From DASPSR01 sp035498715 (lineage in GTDB: Bacteria; Nitrospirota; UBA9217), in the NCBI GenBank assembly GCA_035498715.1, contig DATJZV010000025.1, positions 1-37,381 on the forward strand: a stretch of 37,381 nucleotides of DNA, given 5' to 3'. Position 1 is the stretch's first letter; every line of letters starts with the position of its first letter. Below are positions 8,044 through 17,124 of this stretch, piece after piece. The position numbers were made by a program, and so were the translations under genes. The notes below the pieces were generated by a model, which saw only the letters and a list, made by a program, of their open reading frames with translations, did not search any database and was not told the origin of the DNA.

Positions 8044-8928
8044 TCATCGCCTTCCCTTGTTCTTTATCCCCGGACCCTGCACTCCGTTTTTTACTACCAT
8101 TACCGCGGCCTGGCGCTCAGGGCGGAGATCAACATAGGCGATGTTCAGGTTGCGCTGTTTCACGTCTGCCATGACCTCAGCAAGCCTCCGGAGCTTCTCC
8201 GAGTAATTCCCGCTGCCTAGTTTGAACTCATAATCCGCGTACATCACACTCAGCGTCTCCGGCGAGTTCGCCTTGATCGTGATCTCGGCGAGCTTCCACC
8301 CGCCCCTGGCCGAGAGCTCCGCGAGGAGAGTCAATGCCTCGGCCATACCCTCGGTACCCACCTGATCACCAAGTCTGGCCTTATAGTCTTTTATCGCCAC
8401 CGTGGGGAGCGGTTGTGCAGATGCACTTTCCTTTGACAACCTATCAATGATCACACCCTCGCTATCGACCAGAAACTGTCCTGGGCCCGTATCCAAGACA
8501 GCTGCAGGCAACCGTTCACTCACGACCATGCTTACCCTGTTCGGCAATCGTCGGTAGATCCGGACCTCTTTAACCCATGGGTTCGCGCGAGCGCGTCGGA
8601 CGGCTTCCTCAAGGTTCACGCGGAATATGTTCTGTCCGGTAAAAACTCCAGCAATGTTTTTCAGCTCGTTCTGGCTTACGTGCCTCACGCCAGAGACGTC
8701 CACGCCGGCGATTTGGAAGGCCTCGGAGCCGATGACCCATATGTAGGACTGCCAGCCCAAGTAGCAACCCGAAACAATAACGGCCAAGATCAGTGCCTTC
8801 GCAAGGACATGATTGATTTTTACAGTCCCCTTTTTGGGGCCGCGTCTCGCCGTAATCCGTTTTGCAACGGTCCGGTTCGTTGCGGTGCGATGGCTTCGCG
8901 GCACTCTTACATCCTTATAATCTCTCAC
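8044..8928 (-). CDS. ftsQ: Cell division protein FtsQ
   Basis: FtsQ is a single-pass inner-membrane protein of the divisome. The first 40 residues are strongly basic and cytoplasmic, one membrane helix follows (about 44-64), then a POTRA domain (about 72-140, with FQIAGVDVSGVRHVSQNEL) and the FtsQ beta domain (VREVRIYRRLPN-like segment, DSEGVIIDRL, and AYVDLRPERQAAV near the end). The length of 294 is normal. The frame opens with GTG at 8928. It lies 46 bases downstream of ddl and about 170 bases before ftsA. Confidence 0.92.
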   Translation of the reverse strand: MRDYKDVRVPRSHRTATNRTVAKRITARRGPKKGTVKINHVLAKALILAVIVSGCYLGWQSYIWVIGSEAFQIAGVDVSGVRHVSQNELKNIAGVFTGQNIFRVNLEEAVRRARANPWVKEVRIYRRLPNRVSMVVSERLPAAVLDTGPGQFLVDSEGVIIDRLSKESASAQPLPTVAIKDYKARLGDQVGTEGMAEALTLLAELSARGGWKLAEITIKANSPETLSVMYADYEFKLGSGNYSEKLRRLAEVMADVKQRNLNIAYVDLRPERQAAVMVVKNGVQGPGIKNKGRR

Positions 8929-8974
8929 GCGTCACCCGCTCGAGGGTCTTATCTCATTTGTTCTAAGTCTTCTG

Positions 8975-9901
8975 TCAGCGCTCCACAATCGCCAGTCTCA
9001 GGATCTCCTCCACCAGATCCGGGAATCGTATCCCCACACCGTTCGCGATCTCCGGCAGCAGGCTCGTGGCGGTCATGCCCGGCAGGGTGTTCACTTCAAG
9101 GATGTAGGGCGCGCCGCTTTCATCAATAATAAAGTCGACCCGGCTGTAACCCCGGCAGCCAATCGCCTGGTGCGCTGCCAATCCTGCTTCGAGTGTCCGT
9201 TTATATGCCGCATCAGGAATCCGAGCCGGGAAAAAATGGTCGGACATTCCTTTTTCGTATTTTGCTGCATAATCATAAAATGCCCGTTTCGGAACAATCT
9301 CGATGGCGCCGAGCGCCCGATTACCGAGAATGCCGACCTGAACTTCCTTGCCTCTGATGAACTTTTCGATCAAGAACTCGTTTCCATATTTTAGTGCAAG
9401 TGTAACTGCTGCTGCCACATCCTCCCTTTTAAAGACAAGGCTGACGCCGACACTCGAACCCTCGGCATGGGGCTTGATAACAGCAGGGAACCTGATCTCC
9501 TCGAGCGCGTCGTTCACCTTTGCCGCGTCACCAGCATAGATGACCTCATAGGGGCCAACGAGAAGTCCCCGCGATCTGAACACCTGCTTAGAGACGGTCT
9601 TGTTCATGCCGAGAGCACTCGCGAGGATGCCGGAGCCCGTGTAAGGGATGCCCATGACCTCAAGCAGGCCTTGAATAGCACCGTCTTCGCCGAACCTGCC
9701 ATGGAGCGCGATAAAGGCGACTTCGATACCACTGTCCTTGATTTTCTCGGTCACGTCCCGGCCAACGTCGATGGCAACGGCGTGATAGCCTTTATCCTTC
9801 AGTGCGCTCTGGATGGCATTTCCGCTCGCAAGCGATACCTCTCGCTCGGACGACAGTCCTCCCAAGAGAACACCGATCTTTTTGTTTGTGACGAGAGCCA
9901 T
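8975..9901 (-). CDS. ddl: D-alanine--D-alanine ligase
   Basis: Ddl is an ATP-grasp ligase that joins two D-alanines for the end of the wall stem peptide. Visible marks are the N-terminal GGLSSEREVSLASG, the substrate loop LHGRFGEDGAIQGLLE, and the IPYTGSG motif. The ATP-grasp core includes FPAVIKPHAEGSSVGV, and the metal-binding end is YILEVNTLPGMT. The length (308) is typical. The start is ATG at 9901, without a clear ribosome-binding site. It lies between murB and ftsQ. Confidence 0.95.
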   Translation of the reverse strand: MALVTNKKIGVLLGGLSSEREVSLASGNAIQSALKDKGYHAVAIDVGRDVTEKIKDSGIEVAFIALHGRFGEDGAIQGLLEVMGIPYTGSGILASALGMNKTVSKQVFRSRGLLVGPYEVIYAGDAAKVNDALEEIRFPAVIKPHAEGSSVGVSLVFKREDVAAAVTLALKYGNEFLIEKFIRGKEVQVGILGNRALGAIEIVPKRAFYDYAAKYEKGMSDHFFPARIPDAAYKRTLEAGLAAHQAIGCRGYSRVDFIIDESGAPYILEVNTLPGMTATSLLPEIANGVGIRFPDLVEEILRLAIVER

Positions 9902-9982
9902 GATTTAAAATTGCAATCCCAAATGCCAAGCCTCAAGTAATACTCAAAATTCCATGAGCCAGGGCGCTCGGAATTTGCTCCT

Positions 9983-10891
9983 CTAATCTTCTCCGATTAT
10001 CTTAATCTCCGGTTCGAGCCGCACGCCGTGCACGTCAAGCACCGTCTGCTTCACAATTTCCATGAGGGCGACAACATCCTTTGCCCTTGCCTTGCCCAGG
10101 TTGACAATGAAGTTGGCATGCTGGTCCGAGACCTGCGCCTCGCCGACTTTCCTCCCTTTGAGCTTTGCCGCGTCGATCAGTCTTCCGGCAGACTCCTCCT
10201 GCGGGTTTTTAAACACAGACCCCGCGCTCCTCAATCCCCACGGCTGGCGCTGTTTCCTGTTGTCCTGGAGTTTCTTCACCCTTGCTTTTATTCGCTCCTG
10301 GTCATCATGACGCAGGATGATTTTTGCATCGAGAACAAGATGCCCCGGGGGAATATGGGAAGTACGGTAACCGAAGCCCATATCCTCTCTGCCTCTGGTG
10401 ACAAGGGCGCCGTCAGGAGAAATCAGAGTAACGGAATCTACGACGTCGCCTATCTCTCCTGCAGTTGTTCCGGCGTTCATGCAGATTGCGCCGCCGACCG
10501 TCCCCGGAATACCCGCAGCGAATTCAAGTCCAGTCAATCCCTGCTCTATCGTGAAGCCTAGCAGTTTGGCAAGAAGCCCGCCCGCTTCTGCGTAGACCAC
10601 GGAAAATGTACCCCCGACAGAGTGGTACTCCCGCTCGATCTTGATCGTGTTCAATCGCTGCAGACAGATGACCACACCTCGAAAGCCGCCGTCAAGGACG
10701 AGAAGGTTAGTACCGCTGCCGATGACGAAATAGCGCGCGCCCTGCATTTTGATCCCGGACAAGAGGGCAACGAGATCATTCCGGTCCGATGGATACGCCA
10801 GGATATCGGCAGGCCCCCCAATGCCGAATGAGGTGTGCCGGCTCAGGGGTTCATGCCGCTTGATCTCACCTTTAAAGTTTGAAATCTCCAT
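9983..10891 (-). CDS. murB: UDP-N-acetylenolpyruvoylglucosamine reductase (MurB)
   Basis: MurB is the FAD enzyme that uses NADPH to reduce UDP-GlcNAc-enolpyruvate to UDP-MurNAc. The FAD-binding segments GSGTNLLVLDGGFRG and GIPGTVGGAICMNAG are clear. The catalytic Ser is in AGSVFKNP and the catalytic Glu in LEPEIKIIGE at the very end. The residues between point to a type II (shorter) MurB. The frame is open to 10942, but an AGGGG site lies five bases before the ATG at 10891, giving a 302-residue protein that begins like its relatives, so I chose that start. Confidence 0.95.
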   Translation of the reverse strand: MEISNFKGEIKRHEPLSRHTSFGIGGPADILAYPSDRNDLVALLSGIKMQGARYFVIGSGTNLLVLDGGFRGVVICLQRLNTIKIEREYHSVGGTFSVVYAEAGGLLAKLLGFTIEQGLTGLEFAAGIPGTVGGAICMNAGTTAGEIGDVVDSVTLISPDGALVTRGREDMGFGYRTSHIPPGHLVLDAKIILRHDDQERIKARVKKLQDNRKQRQPWGLRSAGSVFKNPQEESAGRLIDAAKLKGRKVGEAQVSDQHANFIVNLGKARAKDVVALMEIVKQTVLDVHGVRLEPEIKIIGED

Positions 10892-10967
10892 GTTTCCCCT
10901 AGAGGAAAATTCCTTTTGCCGCAGCATGCGCAGTGTTAGCAAAGAAACCCATTTACCGAAAAAGTCT

Positions 10968-12356
10968 TTAGCGCTTTGTTCTCTGCTGTGAATGCAGCTT
11001 TTCGAGAACCTGTTCGCCGATCTTCCACACGTCGCCGGCGCCGAGTGTAATCATGAGGTCGCCCTTCCGGAGCATTTCAACCATGTGGACCACGACCTTT
11101 TCCTTGTCGGGGATATAGGTAATATCTTTGTGCCCGTATTTTTTGATCCCCTCGTAGAGCGTCTGGCCCGAAATACCAGGGATCGGTTTTTCTCCAGCGG
11201 CATAGATATCCATGACCACAAGTTTGTCCGCCTGGTTAAAGGCGGTAAAAAATTCCTCGAGCAGATGCTGCGTCCTCGTGTAACGGTGTGGCTGGAACAC
11301 GACAACCACCCTGCGCTCCAGACCAGAGGCGGCCGCGGCAAGCGTGGCTTTGACCTCCGTGGGATGGTGGCCGTAGTCGTCTACTACGATGATCCCGTTG
11401 GCCTCGCCTTTGATCTGGAACCTCCGCTGTACGCCGCTGAAGTCCTTGAGTGCTTTTCTGATGATTTCGAGATCGACATCCAGCTCCCGTGCAACGGCAA
11501 TTGCCGCGAGGCCGTTATTGATGTTATGCACGCCTGGCACCGACAGATCGAACCATCCAAGGTCCTGATTGTGATGCAGCACCTTGAACCGGGAACCGAG
11601 GGACTTGAGCGAAACCTCTTTTGCCTGGTAGTCGGCCTGCGAACTCATTCCATAGGTCTGGTATCGTTTCTGCACCGACGGGATAAGTGCTTGGATGTGC
11701 GGCTGGTCCAGGCACAGGACCGAGACGCCATAGAAGGGGACCTTGTTGATGAAAGCGAGGAAGGCATCTTTGATCTCGTCGATATCCTTGTAGTAATCAA
11801 GATGCTCGGCGTCGATGGTCGTGACCACGGCAATGGTCGGCGAAAGCTTGAGGAAGCTCCCGTCGCTCTCGTCAGCCTCGGCCACAAGGAACTCGCCCTG
11901 ACCGAGCTTGGCGTTTGTGCCGAGGCTGTTGAGCTTGCCACCGATCACAACAGTAGGATCGATCCCGCCTGCGGCGAGGACCGTCGCGACCATGGATGTC
12001 GTTGTCGTCTTGCCGTGAGCGCCAGCAATGGCAATGCCGTACTTGAGCCGCATGAGCTCGGCAAGCATCTCTGCGCGCGGGATAACCGGGATCTGTTTCT
12101 CCCGCGCTGCCACCACTTCGACATTGTCCTTCGTGACGGCCGATGATATCACCACCACGTGCGGGGTGGTGATATTTTCGGACCGGTGGCCGATGCATAT
12201 CACCCCGCCCAGTTTTCTGAGCCGTTCGGTGATGTCTGACTCTTTCATATCCGAGCCTGAGACGCGGTAGCCGAGGTTCAGGAGCACCTCGGCAATGCCG
12301 CTCATACCGATACCGCCGATGCCCACAAAATGGATGTGCTTAATTTTTTTGAACAT
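10968..12356 (-). CDS. murC: UDP-N-acetylmuramate--L-alanine ligase (MurC)
   Basis: MurC adds the first stem-peptide residue, L-Ala, to UDP-MurNAc. The N-terminal Rossmann motif HFVGIGGIGMSGIAEVL, the ATP-binding GAHGKTTTTS (about residues 109-118), the central DADESDGSF-like acidic motif (VAEADESDGSFL) and the C-terminal VDDYGHHPTEVKATL motif are all intact. The length of 462 is normal. Its ATG overlaps the end of murG by 17 bases, so the two are probably translationally coupled. Confidence 0.97.
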   Translation of the reverse strand: MFKKIKHIHFVGIGGIGMSGIAEVLLNLGYRVSGSDMKESDITERLRKLGGVICIGHRSENITTPHVVVISSAVTKDNVEVVAAREKQIPVIPRAEMLAELMRLKYGIAIAGAHGKTTTTSMVATVLAAGGIDPTVVIGGKLNSLGTNAKLGQGEFLVAEADESDGSFLKLSPTIAVVTTIDAEHLDYYKDIDEIKDAFLAFINKVPFYGVSVLCLDQPHIQALIPSVQKRYQTYGMSSQADYQAKEVSLKSLGSRFKVLHHNQDLGWFDLSVPGVHNINNGLAAIAVARELDVDLEIIRKALKDFSGVQRRFQIKGEANGIIVVDDYGHHPTEVKATLAAAASGLERRVVVVFQPHRYTRTQHLLEEFFTAFNQADKLVVMDIYAAGEKPIPGISGQTLYEGIKKYGHKDITYIPDKEKVVVHMVEMLRKGDLMITLGAGDVWKIGEQVLEKLHSQQRTKR

Positions 12357-13422
12357 AGTCTTTACAGACCTTTACAATCTCCTCGGCCGCCTTGTTCTCC
12401 ATACGTGCGACGGCCGAGGCACTGCGCCCCTGTGCGGCATACTTTTTTATCAGCCTTGATAATGACTCAGGGTGCAAATCTTTCTGAACGAGCACCTCAG
12501 CTGCGCCAAGGGCCGCTAACGCCCGCGCATTATACTCCTGGTGATTGTCCGCTGCAAAAGGAAAAGGGATAAGCACCGCGCGCTTGCCACTGACCGCGAG
12601 CTCCGCCACCGTCGTAGCTCCGGATCGCGAGACCACGAGATCCGCCGCAGCATACGCCGCGGCCATATCGTGGATATAAGGGACGACTGTGGCCGTTATT
12701 CCCGCATCGTGGTATCCGGCCCCGACCTCGGCCGCATCTTTTTCACCGGTCTGGTGAAGGATCTGGATGCCCGGGATATCATGCAAATACCGGGCTGCTT
12801 CCTTCATGGCCACGTTAATGGCGTGCGCGCCGCCGCTCCCTCCCATGACGAAGACGAGATATCCTTCCGGGCGAAGCCCGAAGTCCCGGAGCGCTGTGTT
12901 CCGGTCACCCCGTTCAATCTCTTTTCTAACGAGCGGTCCCATGCTTACGGTCTTGTGAAGAGGGAAAAAGCCCATCCGGTTCGTGCCCGGGAAGCAAAGG
13001 ACGATTTTATCCGCGAGCTTACCCAACTTCCTGTTGGCAAAACCTGCATAAGAGTTCGGCTCGACGATGATCAAGGGCACTCCGAGGCTAAACGCAGCCA
13101 TCCCCATCGGTCCCGAGGAGTAACCGCCTACGCCAATCACCACATCGGGCTGGTACTCCTTTAGCAAGCGAAGGGACTGATACATGCTCCACGGCAAAGT
13201 CAACACCGTTTTTATGGCCGATAGGAGCTTCATCCCTTTCAACTTCCCTACGGTTATGAAGCGCAGAGGCAACCCTTCTTTCGGAAGCACTCTGGCTTCG
13301 ATTCCCTGCTCCGTACCCACAAAGAGAACCTCGTTACCTCCCTCGCGAAGAACCTCACGGGCTATGGCAACTCCCGGATACAGATGACCGCCCGTGCCTC
13401 CTCCTGCGATGACTACCTTCAT
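12340..13422 (-). CDS. murG: Lipid II synthase MurG (GlcNAc transferase)
   Basis: MurG is the GT28 enzyme on the inner face of the membrane that transfers GlcNAc to lipid I, giving lipid II. The G-loops GGGTGGHLYPGVAIA, GVGGYSSGPMG and GGSGGAHAIN and the donor site RSGATTVAELAVSGK with PFPFAADNHQ are present. The frame stays open up to 13890, but that extension overlaps ftsW and has no family likeness. The ATG at 13422 has an AGAGGT site and begins directly with MKVVIAGGGTGGH. The protein is 360 residues, the usual size. It follows ftsW by 26 bases. Confidence 0.97.
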   Translation of the reverse strand: MKVVIAGGGTGGHLYPGVAIAREVLREGGNEVLFVGTEQGIEARVLPKEGLPLRFITVGKLKGMKLLSAIKTVLTLPWSMYQSLRLLKEYQPDVVIGVGGYSSGPMGMAAFSLGVPLIIVEPNSYAGFANRKLGKLADKIVLCFPGTNRMGFFPLHKTVSMGPLVRKEIERGDRNTALRDFGLRPEGYLVFVMGGSGGAHAINVAMKEAARYLHDIPGIQILHQTGEKDAAEVGAGYHDAGITATVVPYIHDMAAAYAAADLVVSRSGATTVAELAVSGKRAVLIPFPFAADNHQEYNARALAALGAAEVLVQKDLHPESLSRLIKKYAAQGRSASAVARMENKAAEEIVKVCKDYVQKN

Positions 13423-13448
13423 TCTCTTACCTCTTGCGCATCGTGGAT

Positions 13449-14573
13449 CTAGGCTGCTTCCTTTGAAATATTCAACAACACGCCGAGCGCCGCCATGGTG
13501 ATCACAAGCGATGACCCGCCGTAGCTCACCAGCGGGAGGGCAATGCCCTTCGTCGGCAACAGGCCGGTCACTACAGCCATATTGATCAGCCCTTGAAAAC
13601 AGATGAGCAGCGTGATACCGAGCGCGAGAAGACGGCTGAATGCGTCTCCCGACACAAGCGCAATCCGCACCCCGCGCCATAGGATAATAAGAAAGAGCAC
13701 GAGCACGATGAGCGCCCCGATCAGGCCGAGTTCCTCTCCAATCACCGCGTAAATGAAGTCCGAATGACGTTCTGGCAGGAACAGGAGCTTCTGTCTGCCT
13801 TCCCCCAGTCCCCGCCCGAATATACCGCCGCTCCCGAACGCTAGGAACGACTGGATGATCTGGTGCCCGGCGCCCTGCGGGTCTGACCATGGGTTGAGGA
13901 ACGCAAAGATCCTCCGCGCACGATATGCGCTGTGCGCGACGGCAAAATAAACAAAAGGAAGCGCCGCGGTCGCCGTGCCAGCGAGATGCAGGACGTTCGC
14001 CCCTCCGGCGAACAGCATGACAAGTGCCACCCCGGCGAGCGTCATAGCCGCTCCAAAATCTGGTTGTCGGATGGCCACAACCAGGAATATTCCGGTCACG
14101 ATATACGCCGGAACAAGTCCGTTCACGAAATCACGGATCCGTTCGCCCTTTTTTGATATGAAGTAGCTCAAGTAGACAACGAGGGCAAGCTTGGCAAACT
14201 CCGACGGTTGAAAGGAGAGCACGCCGAACCTCAACCACCGCCGGGATCCGTTAATGATCTTCCCGATTCCCGGAACAAGCGTTGCCGAAAGCAGGACCAG
14301 GGAAACCACCGCGAGTCCGATGGCAATGCGCTGGTCATAAAACATCCGGTGGTCCATACGCATAGTGATTGCCATAAGCGCAAGCCCGATGATCGCCCAC
14401 AAAATCTGGCGCTTCATGAAGAACGCAGGGTCATCATAGGTCGTGAGCGCAACAACGCTGCTCGAACTGTAGACCATGACAACGCTCACGACGAGGAGCG
14501 ACAGGATGGAAACGAGAAGTGTTCTGTCATAACGACCTTTATGATTCATCACATTTTGCAATCTGCACTCCAT
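13449..14573 (-). CDS. ftsW: Lipid II polymerase FtsW (SEDS family)
   Basis: FtsW is the multi-pass SEDS glycosyltransferase that polymerises lipid II at the septum together with FtsI. About ten membrane helices are visible. Family marks are the FQPSEFAKLALVVYLS segment, RQPDFGAAMTL, the ALGSGG-like AFGSGGIFGRGLGEGRQK loop, PERHSDFIYAVIGEE, and the end block LPLVSYGGSSLV. The length is 374. An ATG at 14549 (MNHKGRYDRTLL) is a possible later start, because the first eight codons resemble the low-complexity spacer text of this cluster. Confidence 0.95.
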   Translation of the reverse strand: MECRLQNVMNHKGRYDRTLLVSILSLLVVSVVMVYSSSSVVALTTYDDPAFFMKRQILWAIIGLALMAITMRMDHRMFYDQRIAIGLAVVSLVLLSATLVPGIGKIINGSRRWLRFGVLSFQPSEFAKLALVVYLSYFISKKGERIRDFVNGLVPAYIVTGIFLVVAIRQPDFGAAMTLAGVALVMLFAGGANVLHLAGTATAALPFVYFAVAHSAYRARRIFAFLNPWSDPQGAGHQIIQSFLAFGSGGIFGRGLGEGRQKLLFLPERHSDFIYAVIGEELGLIGALIVLVLFLIILWRGVRIALVSGDAFSRLLALGITLLICFQGLINMAVVTGLLPTKGIALPLVSYGGSSLVITMAALGVLLNISKEAA

Positions 14574-14653
14574 TTTTATCGAGGAGCATTGAGCCTGGCG
14601 CAGGGAGCTCGGAGCGGGTGGCTACTCTCTCCGTCCAGCGTTTTGTATCATGC

Positions 14654-15991
14654 CTACAGGCTGTTCACCGCTTCCTTGAACTGCCTCCCCCGGTCTTCGA
14701 AGTCCCTGAACATGTCGAAGCTCGCGCAGGCCGGCGATAGGAGCACCACATCTCCCGAGCGGGCCCGTTCAGAAGCAAGCATTACGGCATCCTGGAGGGT
14801 CGTCGCAAACACCGTCTCTGTTGCCGTACCGAGGGCCTGCGCCATTTTGACAGCGGCCTTGCCGATCAAGATCAATAACTTCACCTTTTTTTTGAACAGA
14901 TCATGGAGCGGACCGAAATCACTCCCTTTGTCCAGCCCGCCGGCTATCAGGATCACGGGCTGCGTAAATCCTTCGACGGATTTCACCACAGCGCCCACGT
15001 TCGTACCCTTAGAGTCATTGATGTATGTAATGCCGTCCTTCTCGCGCACGAACTCGAGCCGGTGCTCCAGCCCCGGGAATTCTCTGAGCACATCGGCCAC
15101 TCCCTTGCTGTCCGCTCCTATGCACAGGGATACGGCGACGGCGGCAAGGGCGTTCTCCAAGTTGTGTACTCCCTTGATCTTTATCTCATCGCTCCGGATG
15201 ACGCGCCGTCCATTAAATACGAGATAGCCGTCGACCACGCAAGCGCCAGGGTTGAATCTTTTGAGACGCGAGAAGGGAATCACCGTAGCCGACGTACGGC
15301 TGGTGAAAGCCTTCACGAGGGGGTCATCGAAATTCAATACGAGAAAATCTTCCTGCCGCTGGTTCATGAAGATCCTCGCCTTGGCCTCTCCATATTCTGC
15401 GATATCACCGTAGCGGTCTAGATGGTCCTGAGTAATGTTCAGGACTGTCGCAACGCGTGGTTTGAAGGTCTCGATATCTTCTAACTGGTAGCTTGAGAGC
15501 TCGGCCACGATCCAATCCTGTCCCGTGAGAAGCCGCGGGTCTTCGGTGAGCGCATTCCCGATGTTCCCGGCCACGAGCACCTTCTTCTTCGCCCGCTCGA
15601 GCATGAGCCCAACCAGGGTCGTGACTGTAGACTTGCCGTTCGTTCCCGTAATGCCGACGTAGGGTGAATCAGACAGTAGCCACGCCAATTCGAGCTCGCT
15701 GATTACCTTCGCTCCGTGTCGCCGGGCCAGCGATATCTGCGGGATCTTCGGCACGCCCGGGGAAAGCACCACGAAGTTCGTTTCGATGAAGATACGGTCC
15801 GGATGGCCGCCCGCCACGACCGTAATCCGGCTGCTGCCAAGTTTCTCTATTTGCGCTGCAAGCTGGTCCAGCGGTTTTTTGTCGGTCACCGTTACGATCG
15901 CGCCGAGCCCATGGAGCGCGCGCGCAGCAGCGACCCCGCTCCTTGCTAAACCAACCACCGTCACCCTCTTGCCCCTAAAATCCGCTATCAC
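14654..15991 (-). CDS. murD: UDP-N-acetylmuramoylalanine--D-glutamate ligase (MurD)
   Basis: MurD adds D-glutamate to UDP-MurNAc-L-Ala. The N-terminal Rossmann motif VTVVGLARSGVAAARAL, the ATP loop GITGTNGKSTVTTLVG (about residues 113-128), the NITQDHLDRYG motif and the C-terminal VLLSPACASFDMFRDFEDRG are clear. The length of 445 is normal. The start is a GTG at 15991 with AAGGA five to six bases upstream. It lies between mraY and ftsW. Confidence 0.97.
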   Translation of the reverse strand: MIADFRGKRVTVVGLARSGVAAARALHGLGAIVTVTDKKPLDQLAAQIEKLGSSRITVVAGGHPDRIFIETNFVVLSPGVPKIPQISLARRHGAKVISELELAWLLSDSPYVGITGTNGKSTVTTLVGLMLERAKKKVLVAGNIGNALTEDPRLLTGQDWIVAELSSYQLEDIETFKPRVATVLNITQDHLDRYGDIAEYGEAKARIFMNQRQEDFLVLNFDDPLVKAFTSRTSATVIPFSRLKRFNPGACVVDGYLVFNGRRVIRSDEIKIKGVHNLENALAAVAVSLCIGADSKGVADVLREFPGLEHRLEFVREKDGITYINDSKGTNVGAVVKSVEGFTQPVILIAGGLDKGSDFGPLHDLFKKKVKLLILIGKAAVKMAQALGTATETVFATTLQDAVMLASERARSGDVVLLSPACASFDMFRDFEDRGRQFKEAVNSL

Positions 15992-16041
15992 GTTGTCCTT
16001 CTGCGCCTACATTGAACTGTGCATTTCTCTTGTTCGCTTTG

Positions 16042-17124
16042 TCATCGCAATTTCAACGAACTGATCGACACCAGCGCCAGAATAATTCCCGCGATCCAGA
16101 ATCGCACGATGACCTTGGACTCGGGCCATCCGATCTGCTCGAAGTGGTGGTGGATCGGCGCCATTTTGAATATTCGCTTGCCCGTCAGCCTGTACGATGC
16201 CACCTGGAGCAACACCGAGACCGTTTCCATGACGAAAATCCCTCCTACGATGACGAGGATCAATTCGTGCTTGGTCACCACAGCCAGCGTCCCGAGCGCA
16301 CCGCCGAGCGAGAGCGAGCCTACGTCACCCATGAAGACCTCTGCCGGATGTGCATTATACCAAAGGAACCCGAGGCTCGCCCCGAGCAGAGCTCCGCAGA
16401 ATATCACGAGTTCGCCGCTGCCGGGAATGTATAGGATCTTCAGATAGTCGGAGATGATCTTGTTCCCGCCCAAGTATACAATCACTGCGTTGGCCGTAGA
16501 CGCAATGCCGACGAGGCCTATCGCCAGCCCGTCGAGACCGTCCGTAAGGTTCACCGCATTGGACGACCCGACAATCACGATTACAACGAATGGGATATAG
16601 AACCACCCCAGGTCGATCAGCAGGCGTTTCATGAACGGCACCGAAAGATGCGTGATGTTCAGATCGGCCGGATTATAGTTGAGGAAGAACCCGATCGCAA
16701 GGGATGCCGCGATCTGGAGCGCAAACTTGTGTTTGGCCCGGAGGCCGGTGGATCGTTTCTTCACTACTTTTAAATAATCGTCCCAGAACCCGATGCCTCC
16801 AAAAGAGAGCGTTGCAAAGAGCACCACCCACACGTACTTGTTAGTGAGGTCGGACCAGAGCACAGCGGAACTCGCGAGCGCGGCGATGATCAGAAGCCCG
16901 CCCATGGTCGGCGTGCCCTGCTTGTTCAGATGGGTCTGAGGCCCGTCATCGCGCACGTGCTGTCCCACCTTCAGCCTGCGGAGCCAGGCGATCATCCAAG
17001 GCCCGAGGGCAAAGCTGACGATGAGCGCTGTGATCACAGCGCCTGCGCTCCGGAACGTTATGTACTTGAACACATTGAAACCGCTGAATACGCTGTGGAG
17101 CGGATACAGAAGATGATAGAGCAT
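16042..17124 (-). CDS. mraY: Phospho-N-acetylmuramoyl-pentapeptide transferase (MraY)
   Basis: MraY is the polytopic enzyme that links phospho-MurNAc-pentapeptide to undecaprenyl phosphate, making lipid I. Ten membrane helices are expected and visible. The motifs GTPTMGGLLI, DDYLKVVKKRSTGL (two Asp), NAVNLTDGLDGLAIG and the HIS-rich MAPIHHHFEQIGWPE are intact. The length is 360, as in most bacteria. Its ATG shares one base with the murF stop (TGATG), and the murF end supplies a GGAGGAG site. Confidence 0.97.
   Translation of the reverse strand: MLYHLLYPLHSVFSGFNVFKYITFRSAGAVITALIVSFALGPWMIAWLRRLKVGQHVRDDGPQTHLNKQGTPTMGGLLIIAALASSAVLWSDLTNKYVWVVLFATLSFGGIGFWDDYLKVVKKRSTGLRAKHKFALQIAASLAIGFFLNYNPADLNITHLSVPFMKRLLIDLGWFYIPFVVIVIVGSSNAVNLTDGLDGLAIGLVGIASTANAVIVYLGGNKIISDYLKILYIPGSGELVIFCGALLGASLGFLWYNAHPAEVFMGDVGSLSLGGALGTLAVVTKHELILVIVGGIFVMETVSVLLQVASYRLTGKRIFKMAPIHHHFEQIGWPESKVIVRFWIAGIILALVSISSLKLR

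Noticed and set aside
10992..12146. 384-codon plus-strand ORF
   Set aside because: Complement of murC; no family likeness, a shadow of G/C-rich codons.
13423..13890. Upstream in-frame extension of murG
   Set aside because: Arg/Ala-rich, overlaps ftsW and precedes a well-marked murG start.
14208..15227. 339-codon plus-strand ORF
   Set aside because: Complement of ftsW and murD, with no recognisable domain.
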